A stretch of 64,000 bases of DNA from positions 310,001 to 374,000 of the forward strand of contig NOWV01000011.1 in the NCBI GenBank assembly GCA_003344405.1, in the 5' to 3' direction. Below, piece after piece: positions 36,031 through 49,600 of the stretch. Position numbers and translations under genes: made by a program. Source of the stretch: Trichoplax sp. H2. Lineage: Eukaryota; Placozoa; Uniplacotomia; Trichoplacea. The notes below the pieces were generated by a model. It had not been told where the DNA came from, did not search any database, and saw only the letters and a program-made list of their open reading frames with translations. Positions within the stretch are counted from its first letter, which is position 1. Each line of letters opens with the position of its first letter.

Positions 36031-37184
36031 AATCTCTAAATAGTGTTGTGTACCCTAGACAGAAATAAATTTATCAATAAGATACTGCTGTTTGACTTTG
36101 AACAGGTACTTTAACTTGCTGATTAATCATGATACGTTTAATGTGCCAATGGTATATTATAAAATAGTGATATAGAGTTTCAGCCATCTGTATTCAAATT
36201 GCTACTTAAGATATACTGATGTTGTCGCATTTTTTAAGGCCATGTCGATTTTACATAAGCATAATCAGGTGCATCACCGATGAGGCTTTTCAACTTTTTC
36301 TGAGCAATCATACATTACAAGATGGTAACTTGTGCATTTAATACGTTCCACTGACACCTCTTCTGTCACTACCTGTCACTATACGCGTGTATTTATAGCA
36401 ATATCGATATTAAGCAACACATTTGTCTATAATCAACCTCAATTAGCTTGATCGATGTCCGCAATCATTGCCGCCATGATTGTTTCCATTTCATCGATTG
36501 AGCAATAATTACATTTAAAAAGGATGGCAAGTTGAGTCTTTAGTAAACACTATCTTAAGATCTCTTGTTCGGACACTAAGTAGTACCAAGCACTGCCGAA
36601 CTCTCACACTACGATACGCGAAGGTACAGTACTGTACAGTACAGTACAGTACTGTATTGTACGCCGGTACGATTCTGAGGTACTGTACGGTACAGTGCGC
36701 AGTACTGTGAGATACAGTACTCTATACTGTAGTGAGAGTACCGTACTGTACGGTACTGTACCGAACACTTGTGCCTACTTGTACTGCGGCTGCGTCTGGA
36801 ATTTGTTGACAATAAAACAACATTGTACTGTATACTTATACAGCAAAATCAATCCTATTTTAGGAAGTAGTCTTTGGGCCATGTACTGTACGATTCTCGG
36901 TTTAAAGGAGAGACGTAATCGATGGTTTGTAAGATCATGAACAGCTTTGCAGATATTTAAAGCAGTTTTACACATAACGTTAATATCTGTGATTTTGAAA
37001 GGAAAGGAAACTGGAAACTTTGAAAATACGATATACAGCATCTGTTATTTTGCTAACATTTACTCAACCTGTTTACTACTGCTGTGTCATTAACGGCAAT
37101 ACAGTACATGATCAGCTAGTTGTTGTGGTTATCTTACATGCATTGTATGATCCAGTAAGTCTGTTGTAAGAAGATCGTAGAAAT
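36031..37184. promoter_or_regulatory. Divergent intergenic region between GPALPP1 and FBXO22
   Basis: This region must hold both promoters. It contains a minus-strand ATGGCGGC word at about 36470-36480, close to the YY1 core, and the GTAC-rich inverted repeat at 36623-36762. I see no TATA box I would defend. Confidence 0.4.
36623..36762. repeat. GTAC-rich inverted repeat, cluster 3
   Basis: About 140 bp bounded by GGTACAGTACTGTACAG on the left and its near-inverse CGGTACTGTACC on the right, filled with TACTGTAC-type palindromic words. It lies in the divergent promoter region of GPALPP1 and FBXO22. Of the three clusters this has the clearest terminal inversion, which suggests a short non-autonomous element or a hairpin-driven expansion. 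Confidence 0.75.
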
Positions 37185-38762
37185 ATGGATATAGGTAGTA
37201 CATACAGTCAGCATTTCGCACTACAATTGCCTGAGATTTTAAGCATGATCTTGTCCAAGTTGGATGCAAAATCATTATGCAATGCATCCGCTGTTTGCAA
37301 AGAATGGAATCAATTAGCTACTAAAATTTTAATGGAACGCCGTTGTTGTGCTACTTATATCGTAGAATCTCCCGACGCTATCGGTGATCTCCACCATTTT
37401 TTTCACCAGTTACCTATTGTACCCGCTGCAATCAACGTTTTTTCCACCTTTGATAAATTAAGAGATACACGAGCATTAATCTCTTGCATCAAATCGAATG
37501 TGCCTTCCAACTGTCAAATCCTCGGTTGCTCTGGCAATGGTATTGTCGGCAGCCATGAAATGGATCAAAAATCCGTTTCTTTAGAACTAGAGGAAGCTGG
37601 TAAAGCCTCGATTCTAATTATTCCTCGCATAACAGGTATCATGCTATTTACTCACCAATAGATATTATTCTGTAATCGCTTCTGATCATAAAACAATATT
37701 AATTGGTGCAGCGCTTGCTATAATAAGAATTAATTATTAACTGGGCTTGAATTTCTTTATAACCTTAAATGATAAGAATTATTTATATATTTACTAAAAA
37801 CTCACTCCATTGTATTATCTTTTATTTTGCTGATTTATATGTACTGTGGATCATAGACTATTCCCTAAAGTTATGCTCTATTCTACTAGGAGTTACAGTC
37901 AAAGCCTTTACCTTATATAAAAGTGATCTAAAACCGGAAGAAGAGGATACAGCTAAAGTATGGAAAGCTTCCATTGGAATGACTGATATAAAGGCTATCC
38001 TTTTACTAACCGATTTCGACATGCTTGAGAACGATGACTTTACAGCCTTGCAAGCTGCTTTCAAAGATGAAGAAAAATCTGCGATCGTTGGATGTCTATG
38101 CCAACCTAAAGGTGAGTTTTTTCAGAATGTTGTTATTTCACTCGTGATAATATTACTTTTTACCTTTATATAATATAATATAAAATGAAGTTCGCCTGGA
38201 TAAGCTCTGATTCAGAGATTATGTGAATACTTTTAATTATTTACCTATTTTACCGAATATAAGCTTACATCATAGCTGTATTCTAAAATTATATGTGGTA
38301 TACTTACTGACTGGTCACGATACTATTTACTCCGGTATAGCACGATTGCATTGCAATTTTCAATTTATGCGAGATTGCCGAAAAGAGCCAGCCTTGGTTG
38401 CGATGGCGATAGGCGGTGAATACATGGAAGCATCCACTGTTCTCTTATATGAGAATGATAAAAGCGACTTAGCAAACTCTATTGCTAACGTAGAAAGGCC
38501 ATCATCGATATCATATTCTCCGGATATTGTTTATATGTTTCCTTGTGTTGGTCGGGGTTATATGTATTACGGAGAGCAAAATGTCGAAAGTGGTCTGATC
38601 AGAAAAGCCTTTCCCTGTATTCATGTAATTGGTTGTTTCGGCTATGGTGAAATTTTTAATCTGAAATGTAAAGATGGCTACAGTTATTATCATAGCTACA
38701 GCACGGCTTTGTGCTTTTGCTGGCTTAAACATGACAATTATCATTCTAATTCTTCCTATTGA
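37185..38762 (+). CDS. FBXO22: F-box only protein 22
   Basis: Substrate-recognition subunit of an SCF (SKP1-CUL1-F-box) ubiquitin ligase. Exons: 37185-37635, 37890-38111, 38341-38762, totalling 364 residues (human 403). The F-box lies at about 13-50 (LQLPEILSMILSKLD..SLCNASAVCKEWNQLA). The rest matches the FIST-like part of FBXO22: a middle block with GVTVKAF, and a C-terminal block with MFPCVGRGYMYYGEQNVES followed by FPCIHVIGCFGYGEI, which corresponds to the signature segment of the human protein. Both junctions fall in phase 1 and the frame is continuous to TGA. The tail after the FIST region is short and Ser/Tyr-rich. The identification rests on the combination of F-box and FIST region, found together in FBXO22 and few others. 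Confidence 0.9.
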
Positions 38763-40618
38763 TAAGAAACTTTAAATTACTAATCAATTTAATATGCTTT
38801 GGTGCGACTTGTAATATTTCATTATTGCATTATTGCTTATATCTTTGTTACTGTATTATTATTATTAATGAGGCCTTCTATCAATCTCTAAGATCTTAGC
38901 TCTAGCGTGACACCATATCGTTGCGGAATACAACCTGTCATAGTGACAAAAAATTATCTTCTGGATTGTAAATGAACTGTAAATAGCTTTATACCGGGAT
39001 CATATTACTGCCGTGAATTTTATGGCAATCTTTGATTAAATGTACAATTATTGATTTTGATCGCTATCTACGTTTCTGCGTGATCGTGACATTGTTTAAA
39101 AAATACAAGTTCCAGTTAGAGACTATGAATTATTTCACGATACAGTACAGTAACTGTCAGCTATTGCATATACTCACTGATACATGGTAATTAGTACATC
39201 ACTTTAATTTTCGATGGCAAAAATAAAGTTGAAAGATTGTTTCCTGTAGTATAATTAATGTGACCATCCTATTACGATTTGTATAGGTATACGTAGATAT
39301 CGACAGATATAATTGTTCTGGTTATCTTTATCTCATTAGCCCATCTATAATGATATTTCAATAGGGATTGTATTTTTAAGTAAAGATGGATCTGTTGTAT
39401 AACCTACCGTCTATGCGACGGAGACGACTTTAACTTCTATTGATTATACCTAAATGTTTGCTTATATAACAGGTGTCATTTTGAATATTTTTAAAATTGA
39501 ATTATCATTCACGGCTAAAAACTTTATTTGAATCTATTGAAATTACATTACTACGATAACAGATATCCTATGTAGGATTTTGTATTTTCTAACTACGTAG
39601 TTCTTTACGCATTGCTATCAAGAGATAAACAAAAGGGAGAAAGATAGGAATACCACAAATCATGAAGTACAGCTTTGAGACTTAAATCGAAATTTCCCAG
39701 AATTTATGAATTAGCTAAGCCGTGTTTCTAACAGGAGTTAGGTAGTAGTGATCCTTTGGAATGGAAATGAATAAGGAATTTTCTTACAACTATTAATCTA
39801 ACGAGGAATGCTCGAGTACATAATACAAGCACGCTTGATAATGCTATTGTTTGTCTATCTGTAATCTCTCTAACATTTTAATTAAATCATTAAAAAGTCT
39901 CTATATCGCTGCTTTGAAAGATTCAGCAGATCAAGCCAGGAAGTTATCATTTCTTTTATAACCTTTAGCGGATAAATGCCTGTCACTAATTTTTCTGCGT
40001 TAATTAATTACTGTCATCATGACTGGAAGTAGATAGGTTAGATTAAAAAATTCTAAATATTAATATTACAACATACAATATATACAGCACCAGCTAAATA
40101 AATCAAATTTTTTCGAAATGTATTAGCTGATGTTATAGTGCATTAACTTGGATCCGTATAAGAAGAGGTTAGAAGATAAACAGTATCCCGTAGCCCCATT
40201 TATTAGGTATTGCCAACTCTGTAGAGAAACCTTTTTGATTGCGAAGGTATAATCCCAATTTTGTTTATGAATCGTTAAATTACAGTATACCAATACGCAG
40301 TCATGGATGCGTAACTGGATAGCCACTGTGTAGCACGTACTGTACTTATATTTTTGAAACCTCTGTACTATGATAGTAGTACAGTAGCTTAGACCATGGC
40401 TAGAGTTCTATAGTAATGCTATTATACCACAAACAGTGTCGCGAACATGCGCAGATTTCTCCTCTAGAGATTTGAAAATTATTGAAATGAAGGATGAAAC
40501 CATAGCAACAATTCAGTTGTAAATGCAAATGGCGGATTGTTATGCTATACTATCTAGGCAGCGTATTTATTGCAATTTAATCGTCTATTAAATTTTACAA
40601 GGTCATCTAATATCATAA
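38763..40618. other. Intergenic region upstream of TTC6
   Basis: 1.86 kb without recognisable exons. An open frame at 40123-40326 on the minus strand has no support. The last 180 bp contain GCGAACATGCGCAG (about 40441-40454) and the X-box candidate at 40496-40509, so this end is the likely TTC6 promoter. Confidence 0.55.
40496..40509 (+). promoter_or_regulatory. Candidate RFX X-box upstream of TTC6
   Basis: GAAACCATAGCAAC consists of two 6-base half sites around an AT spacer. The right half AGCAAC fits the RGYAAC consensus exactly. The left half GAAACC has one departure from RTNRCC. It lies 109 bp before the TTC6 start codon, where X-boxes of ciliary genes usually sit. RFX control of ciliary genes is established in animals; its use here is inference. 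Confidence 0.45.
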
Positions 40619-43600
40619 ATGGATGGTCAAAATTTCGTCAATTCTAGCGCAAGGTAGGTGGAAGGAATAACGACTTCTGGCTGTCGTTGTGTAAAATATC
40701 TGAGATGTTAATATACAGTATACCGAGTAGAAAGATCAATGATTTTAAGGACAAGCTGCTTAGTGGATGGGAACGTAAATGATCATACTGTGTACATATG
40801 TAAATCTTGTAGTAATGGTACAATAATATTCGTTATATACAACCATTATCAAAGTTATGGGATTTTTAATACAGTACATACGAGTCTACAAGTATTGTAC
40901 AGAAATATAAACTTCTAAGCGTCGTTCTTTTCGTTCAATTTTTACGTTATTTATGGTACAGTATTAAACTAAATTCCATTGGTAGACTATACTGTATCGA
41001 ATGATTTCAGAAATGGAACCAAATATTATACAATTTGATTATTAATTAACGTGCTAAATACTTCAAAAATCTGTATCTTCAAGCAAAGTAGTTAATTAAA
41101 AAGTATATACATATTTCCAAAAATTGATAAACAGGGAAGTGTCTAGTCCTGATGAGATAGCGAATGAAATGGCTCAGCTTGGATTATTAGATAGTCGGAG
41201 GATAGAGCTAAAACTAAGAAGGGAAATTAAAAAACAAGTTAATCCTGTAAGTAATCAACTACGGCAACAAATGTTTATTAACTATTGACGGTATGTCTTG
41301 TCTTCTACTGATATAACACGCATATTTTATTTGAATTGATGTGAAAATTTCACTCTTTATTTGGAGTGTTTGATGTTATGATATAGTATCAGCTGTTTTA
41401 TTTTCGACTGTGATCTGTATAACTTTATCTCCATACATGTTTACATTAGCCTCTCACATCACGAGCTGTGCTTTCTGCGTCAGGAAGAATAGCTTCTGCT
41501 AGTAAAGATAGGTACGTAAGTAGCAGCTTGATAACAAGACTGTATCAACATGTCTTTTTACTAATCAGTTTAAAGGACAATTCCGTAGACTGTAGTGTAG
41601 CATTGATCACCGTAGCGCATCATGATATAGTAATATTGAATTTAAATGGCTATTATAGTTTAATTTTGAATTTATTTCTCAAATTAAGTACCAAGTTGCT
41701 AGATAAGAAGAAGCCTGATGTAACAAGTACGAAAGGTATTTCTAACGAGACTATCCATAGCTATGAAGATAAAGTTCGGGTATGCTCTTAATTGTGATAC
41801 AATGATATCAATAGGAAAGAATTAATGCTTTCTAACAAAAAAATATCCTTTTTGCTATATTGAATTAGGAAACGAATACGTTAGAAACCGATAATAATAG
41901 GTAATTAATAAAATTAACTTGTTATACCTTATACGATTATAGATACAAATATAGTTTCCATTTTATAGCTTTATTCTGCTGTACTTAAATATTCCATATT
42001 ATGTCAAATCTCAGAGATTTACTGGGGGTTTTAACGCTATCGAGTTTAAATAAGAATAAAAGCACAGAAGAAGAAAGTACTAAAAATCAAACGTTTAAAA
42101 CGAAGCCTTTAGCAGGTAATGATGCAATACTTGCATAAGCTGTGCTACATAAGAAAGAGAGCTCTAAAATTGATACTAGATTTTGTAATGTTTATGCTAA
42201 AGATTTTTATTTCATATGTATTCAGTTATCAATAGCAAGCAAGAAAATCTAGAGTCGAAGCAAGTTCAATTGAGGTAGATTAATTGATAAAGACAGCTGA
42301 TTTTATATCCGAAAAATGTTTCCACTCATTGTTTTATTTCATTTCTATTCAAATTAAAATAGCGATGAAGTATCAAAATTAAATGTATTACTAGAAGGAC
42401 GTAAGCTTGAGGATGATCTTGGAAAAACAACTAAACCGAGTAAGAAACTTTGGAAATCTGAGCAAGTAAGAATTACCCTAAAGATTGTCATACATTCATA
42501 GCATAAGTGTCCAATATTAATTGCCCGTAGTGTTAGACAAGACATTCTTTAATGCTATAGATTTGACTTTATTACATCTTTTCTAAAACAGAAATTTATC
42601 ATTACGGAAAATGTTGGCCCTGTTGTTATGGACGGAAGCCATATGGATAGTAACGATGCTTCTAAACCAGCAATTGTAAAAGGGAATAAGACGTTATTAG
42701 CCGCTACATTACATCAAAGACAACCTTCTAGGCCTACTGTAACACCTCCTATCGATAATACCTCGATTGTAATACATAGTGCTACAAGTACGGCCTCAAG
42801 GTAATTAAATTGTAATTTCATTCCTTATACGATAGATGATTTATGTATGAATATGGGTAACAATTTTCTTTCCCTTTTTTTAATAAATTTTTCTGTAATA
42901 GCCTAACAAGTGAAAAGAAAATGCTGTTACGAAAGCGGAACAGTATTAATATCCTTCGGCAAACTATTGATTTCAGATCAAGTAGTAGAAGACCAAGACG
43001 TAATACAGCAACTTCAACTGATGTTATTGTTGTTGATAAAGATGAATTTTTGCAAAGCGTTATTGAGGAGGAGCCTAGTGTGACTGGATTGCAAGAATAT
43101 GAAGAAACTGAGGAGGATAAAAATGATACTCGGCAAGCTAAGATGGAAGATTTACAAGTTGCAGCCACTGTTATTAAAGATATTTCTAAATATGTTGAAG
43201 ATTTGGAGAAATTAGGAATTGATTTAGCACAGTATCGGAGTCGTAGTACTAGTCCACGTAGTAATGTTGGCTCACAGCGAGAACATACTAGTTCATCCAT
43301 TAGTTCTGCTCCAACATATCGACGTAAATTCTTTCGACATAGTCGCCCAATATCACCTAGCAGTAAAGAGCAAATTGAAGAAAGTCCATCACAAGAAATA
43401 AATAATGCTCATGGAGAAAATAGTAAGAAATTTCTTAATTATTATTAGTATTTATTTGCAATGTCATTAAAGCCATACATTATGTAGCCATAAATGATAA
43501 ATAGAGGCTATCGTATTAAGGTGCTGGTATTATTACTGCACTGTCATTTAAATAACAAATCAGAGGCGCGAAATCTTTTTAATGTTAACGGTAACTAATG

Positions 43601-46600
43601 CTACTTCGCTCTACAGTATACTTGGAAAGTTAGAGAGACATAGAATTCTCATTTTATTAATACGCGGTCATACTGAATAGTTCAGAGTAAAGACGTAGAG
43701 ATCTATGCTAAATACAATTAATCTATTCCATTCTATATTTGGAAAGTTAAAGAGCCGTAGAATGCTCATTTGGCTGCTGTATTGATGATCATGATATTAG
43801 TAGATGATTTAGATCTCATTAGAGGACGAAAATACTGCAGTATTTAGTTATACTTAGGTATTGCTTCATTTTAGGATTGCATTGCATGTTTAAGTTTCTA
43901 TGCCAACAGGTTGTCAATTGAATTGAATCTCTTTCTGTGTAAAATGGCACCACTAAAACGTTGGCAGTACTATACATTCGAACACCTTCTGTATAAAGTG
44001 TACGCACGCTCTACAAGAACTTTAACTACATAAGGGGATTATTCTGAAGATATTAATTTTGCATATTAAACAAGATCATAAGCTTCAGTTTATGGATTTT
44101 TTATGATATCAATAATACGATAAGGATATTGAGCTACTGTATAGGTGCTTAAAACTATACTGTGTCTTAGCATTATTCTACTTTAGTCTGCTACCATTAA
44201 TTTTGGATCAATGACAACCAAGGATCCTTGGTTATCATTGATCCAAAATTATTATAACCTGAGAATAACTACTATAGAGTAAATATTTATTGCATAATTT
44301 CTAGATCTTGATTCGATCTTAATGTTTACTTTACCATCTACCACTTACCTTTCAGTATTAATTAACAGCAAATTGCCTAACTCTATGCATTTATCCACTT
44401 TCGTTTTTTAAATATAGGGTCTCAACCTTTCGATAGCCAAGACTTAAAAAATCCTGATCAGATTGGAGTGGTAGGGATGCCAAGCCATATGATGTTTCGC
44501 TACAAATCCATAAATTCCAATAAGAAGTATCAAAAAACGAAGTTGAACCAGAATCGAACTACCATGCATCAGTTTTGTTTGCCTACTTCTGCTATCTATC
44601 TACCACCAAGATTTCAAGTTATTAGTCAAAATGTGTCTGGAAATATTCCTGCTAATGTTTTACAGGTTCTAACTGTTCTATAGATGATTACTTTTTATTG
44701 GATTGTTTACCTTAGAAAATGATAATTTCTTATTTTATTTGTCGGTTTAAAATTCTATTACAATCGTATTTCCCAAACATAACTTAATATATTAGAAATT
44801 TAAAAAGCAACAAGATGAAGATATTGATGAAGACTTGCTGCAAGATAAGGAAAGAGTTACGAAAGCAGCAGATAGAATTATGAAGGATATCGAAGCTTCA
44901 TACGATAATGAAACGGAGTTTGAACAACTTGATGAAAATATTGATAATTTAGTAAGCATTAAAAGAAGTCATTTTTTAATAACCTAGGGTTCAGCACTTT
45001 ACTTTTATTGAAATAAAGTCAAATTTATTGTATAAACTGCAAAGGATTTGAAAAATATAATGATATTGATATTTCTTGAAGTGCCATATTGTCTTTTACG
45101 CAGATTTTTATGAATTTGCGGGTTTATACTTATCTTTTTAGATTAATCAAACCCAAGGCCTAGCTTTGATTGGAAAGGCAATACCAAGAGAGAAGGGTCT
45201 TTCGGATATGTTATTTTCTGTTGGACCTCCTAAAATTCAGATAGCTCCGGAAACGATACAAAATCAATTATTTCCTCAATACTTTGGTGCCACATTTCCT
45301 GTATTAAAACCTAATAATCTTACTGCATTGACTGCTTTAAGTACATCTGAAGGTAGTGAATCTGAAGATTTCGAATTTGAAGATTTGGATCCGGAAGATC
45401 GCGAAATGAGACTAAGGTTAGCGAAATAATTTTGAAGTATCGTACAAATATCTCGGTTAATTATCAGATTGATGTGAAATTATTGACTGATCATTAATTA
45501 GATCTAGACTAAGTAGTCTAAGTTACCTGCGTTAACATGATTTCTTGTTTACATGCGGCATATCTTATTTGAATTAAAATCATAATTTAATTGCCGACTT
45601 TAAACGTATTTTTGGGGCGAGTTTAATCACTGGTTTTAATATCTGCGAAAATATATATTCATAGCTAAACTGCAATTAATCGTATATTATGCATGATAGA
45701 ATTTTAGGCAGACGTCATGGATCTGTGAATGATATTTCTAAAGTAGTAGAATTTTCAGCGAATGTTATAGTCGAAGATAAACCACCTGCTGAAGAAACTG
45801 ATCAAGAAGGTAGAGTTTAGCGAAATCCATTCTTTTATTAGCCAACTTAAGAATAGATTTATATATGTACTGTAGTTCTTCAATTACTGAGAATAATACT
45901 GTACAAACCATTATTCAGTAATAAATAGTAGCTTTTTCCATTACAAATGCATGTACTATAGTTTATAGCACAGTATATACTTAAAGTAGTATGTACTGTA
46001 AATTTATAACTTATTTTAAGATCAAGGGTTTAAGTTCATCAAATGATAAATAGTTACAACTTGTACCTGTGAGAACTAACAATAATTTAAGCATATATAA
46101 TTGTAAAAAGTCGGAATAGATATATATAGTCAATTAAATTGTAACAACGCGGAGGTTATAACAATTTGTATACGAGTACAGTATATAGTAAATTTACTTA
46201 TTATTCTAAGATCGAAGATTTAAGTTCATAAGCTTATCGGTCGATAGACGTAAGGATGAGAAACAGCGTTGTAGAACCCGAGTATACTTACTCGCATAAA
46301 GTACTGTAATAGTTATTCACTGATATTAAGAATTTCTGTAGTTATTTAATTGCAATAATATTCTCATTGGTAAAGAAGTTTACTCATGCAGGAATATTAT
46401 GCAGCACAACAAGTTCTAAATTCCGCATTTAAACAACAATTCCTTGATTCTCTCTCAAGACTATTATTTAAATTAAATTTATATTTCTTATATAATATAT
46501 AATAGATGCCATTGAACAAGATGAAAAAATAGAAGGTAATAGTACACTGAGCTATTCCTGCCCACTTTCGTTAGTATTCAACACATTTAGCTCATTACTG

Positions 46601-49600
46601 CCGTTTCTACATAATTAGAGTCGGCCCTTAAAGATGGTGATATTACTGACAGTCTACAGCAGCTGCCTTCTGTTAACTCCAAGGTCAAAAAGCAACATCC
46701 TAACATTTATCCTTTACCTAAAGTGTCGGAAATAAAGTAAGTTCTACTGAACTACTATAAAGATATTTATAACATGAACATCGTATCAGCTGCTATTATT
46801 GATAACCTATCCATTGTCATAGCTAGTTATAAAATTCTTCTACGAAAAATACACTTTACGGATATTTTAAAAGTGATTACTTCCTTCCTTCTTATAGACG
46901 ACGTAATTCCCAACCGAATCCTATCAGATTTGAAGAACAGTTTTTACGATTGCCAACTGATTATGATTCCACAATGGCAGAAGTTAGTAAGAAGATTGTA
47001 GCAGTCTAGTGTAAAATATCACATCTACGATACAGATATATATTTGCGAAATAATGCTATCAATATATTTATTTAATCGTATAAAAATAATCCACAAGAG
47101 TAAGCGTAATCGTCTTTTATTTTACTAACTTAGGTTCAAATGCAGGCAGAGCAAATTGATCAAATAAGATATCAAATAACTGACTCAGAGATATTAGAAG
47201 GAGTTATCAATTCTAGAGATTCCCCTTTATCGGACCAGGACCTTCATGATGGTGCCTTAGAAGAGTTAGGCCATTATACTAATAAAAATTGGGCTAGCAA
47301 TAAGAACAAGCAAAAGTGAGAATCGATCATAATAAAAACAATTTTACATTATAGTTGATATTTCTGCGAGTAAGGTAGTCAAGAAACGTATTAATTATAA
47401 TTATCTGCATCTTTCCAATCATATTTATATGGTCAATTTACAGAAAGAAAACGAAAAAGAAAAGAAAGAAAGGAATTATATCGGCAGAACGAATTAAAAA
47501 AATCGAAGCATTTCTTAAGCAATCAGCACAACCCCTACAAAGAAGTCAATCAATTCATCAAATAAATGAAGTTGATGTAGCGTTGGTCAGGCAAAGACGT
47601 AAAACAGTACCATCTGCAATGGATGTGGAAAATTTTCAAGCAGCTAATCCTGAAAGGTACAGTTCTTGGGCTAACAAACTAGTATTCACGCGTATAAAAG
47701 TAGCTCTTATGAGGCTAAATTATTAGTATTAATATAGTGTCTAAGATTTTTACTGTAATATGTAAAGCAATTTAGATTCCTATGATTCCACTAAAGAACA
47801 ATGGGAAAAATGGTTTGACGAAATTTATCCACCTAGTGAAATAGAATTCGGTATTTTACATTTGACTTTATGACTCAAATAAGTTCTTAATACATTAATA
47901 AATAGTTTGCAGAAGACAATCTCATACTAGTATTGGCTATAGTTTTTATCCTGTCTAGTAATTATTAATATTGATTTTACCTTCATGCGTTGCTAGACTT
48001 TAGTGTGGCACCAAAAGAAGAAGAAAATGTCGAGGCTGAATCAACTACAATTAAAGGATTTAATATCGAGGAATTAGATCCCATTATTAAAGATAGTAAT
48101 CCTCAGATCTATGAGGTGACGCCCTATCATTTATCACTCTTACAAATTCTTAGACAATGATTTACGAATAATGATCTATTTGAATACATTACTTAAAAAA
48201 AAATGAAATCCTTTAATCTTTACCCTTTTGAAGGCTATTATGAAGGAAATCGGTACTTTAGATGATGAAATTAAATTGCACAATAAGGTAACAGCTTATA
48301 ATTTATCACGGCGTGGAGCTCTTTTGCGTAAAATTGGCCAACTGTTGCGATCACAAGAAGACCTCGAACTTGCTATAAAAATGGAACCACAATTTTTGGA
48401 TGCATTTTGGCAAAGACATCTGTTATATTTATTGCAAGGAGAGGACTATGTAATTGCTAGAAATTAGCTTTCTTCTTAGTGTATCAATTATTAATAATTT
48501 TCATGATCTTTATCTAAAGTATGTAAAAATTGCTAACTTTATTTCGATTTCTCCTTAATCCATATAGAAAGCACTAGATGATCTGAATTTTATTATAAAG
48601 ATAAATAAAAATCACGCTAGAGCGTATCGAGCTAGAGCTGAAATATTCCGACGTCTTGGCGATGCTACAATGGCAGCTATTAATTATACGCAGGCAATTC
48701 GGCTAAATCCTGATGATGCAGAAGCTTATTTTAGAAGAGCTGAAATGTATGAAAAGGTGCTGACTGTGAATGTAATATCGTTATACCCGGATTTTATCCA
48801 AAAATGAGCGATAGTCTTTATTTAGTCTCATGATAATGTCGTTATTATTAGAAAATAACATGATAGCTTTAAATTATAAATATTATAAGTCATCTATATC
48901 TGAAATCTCGTAATACTAATAGAATCATTTTATTCTGCTAACATTGAAAATTCCGTAGAAAAATGATATCTTATCTGCATTAGAAGATTATGCGATAACT
49001 AGCAAATTGATGCCCACGAAAACGGAAGCGATATTTAAGCATGGAATGTATATGTTTAAACAAGGATCTTGGTTAAGTGCTATCAACGATTTTTCAAAAT
49101 TACTAGCAATGACACCTTATAATGCCGAAGCAAGAAGTTATCGTGGTCGAGCACAAGCACAATTAGTGTGTTTTTATTAATAACTTTAATTTAGTTATAG
49201 AAACAAAGAAATTATTATAGTAGGCATCGAGTGATAACATGTTTGTATACTGCAAAGATTAATTATTTGATGTTTTATCTCTATACTAAAGGGCAATTTT
49301 ACAAGTGCTTTAAAGGATTTATCAATTGCTATTCACTTTAATCCAGACGATGCGACAATTTTTTATCATAGAGGATGCATTTTAAGGCGGTAAATGTGAC
49401 AGCAGTTACTGTAATCCTATTTATTTAAAATTTGAGCTTGATCAATTATGCATCTACTAGGATCATATTTTACCGGTTTATCGATGATTATTTTTACTAT
49501 TGCCACAGTATTAGTGATGCTATAAGAGGTGATAAATGCAGCGGTTACTTAATCTTAAATTTAAAATTTGTGCTTAATTAATTTAGCATCATACTAGAAC

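Noticed and set aside
36609-36940. Open frames on both strands at the third GTAC cluster
   Set aside because: They are produced by self-complementary repeats; the same words are read on each strand.
42818-43300. 160-residue minus-strand open frame
   Set aside because: It is the reverse shadow of TTC6 exon 10.
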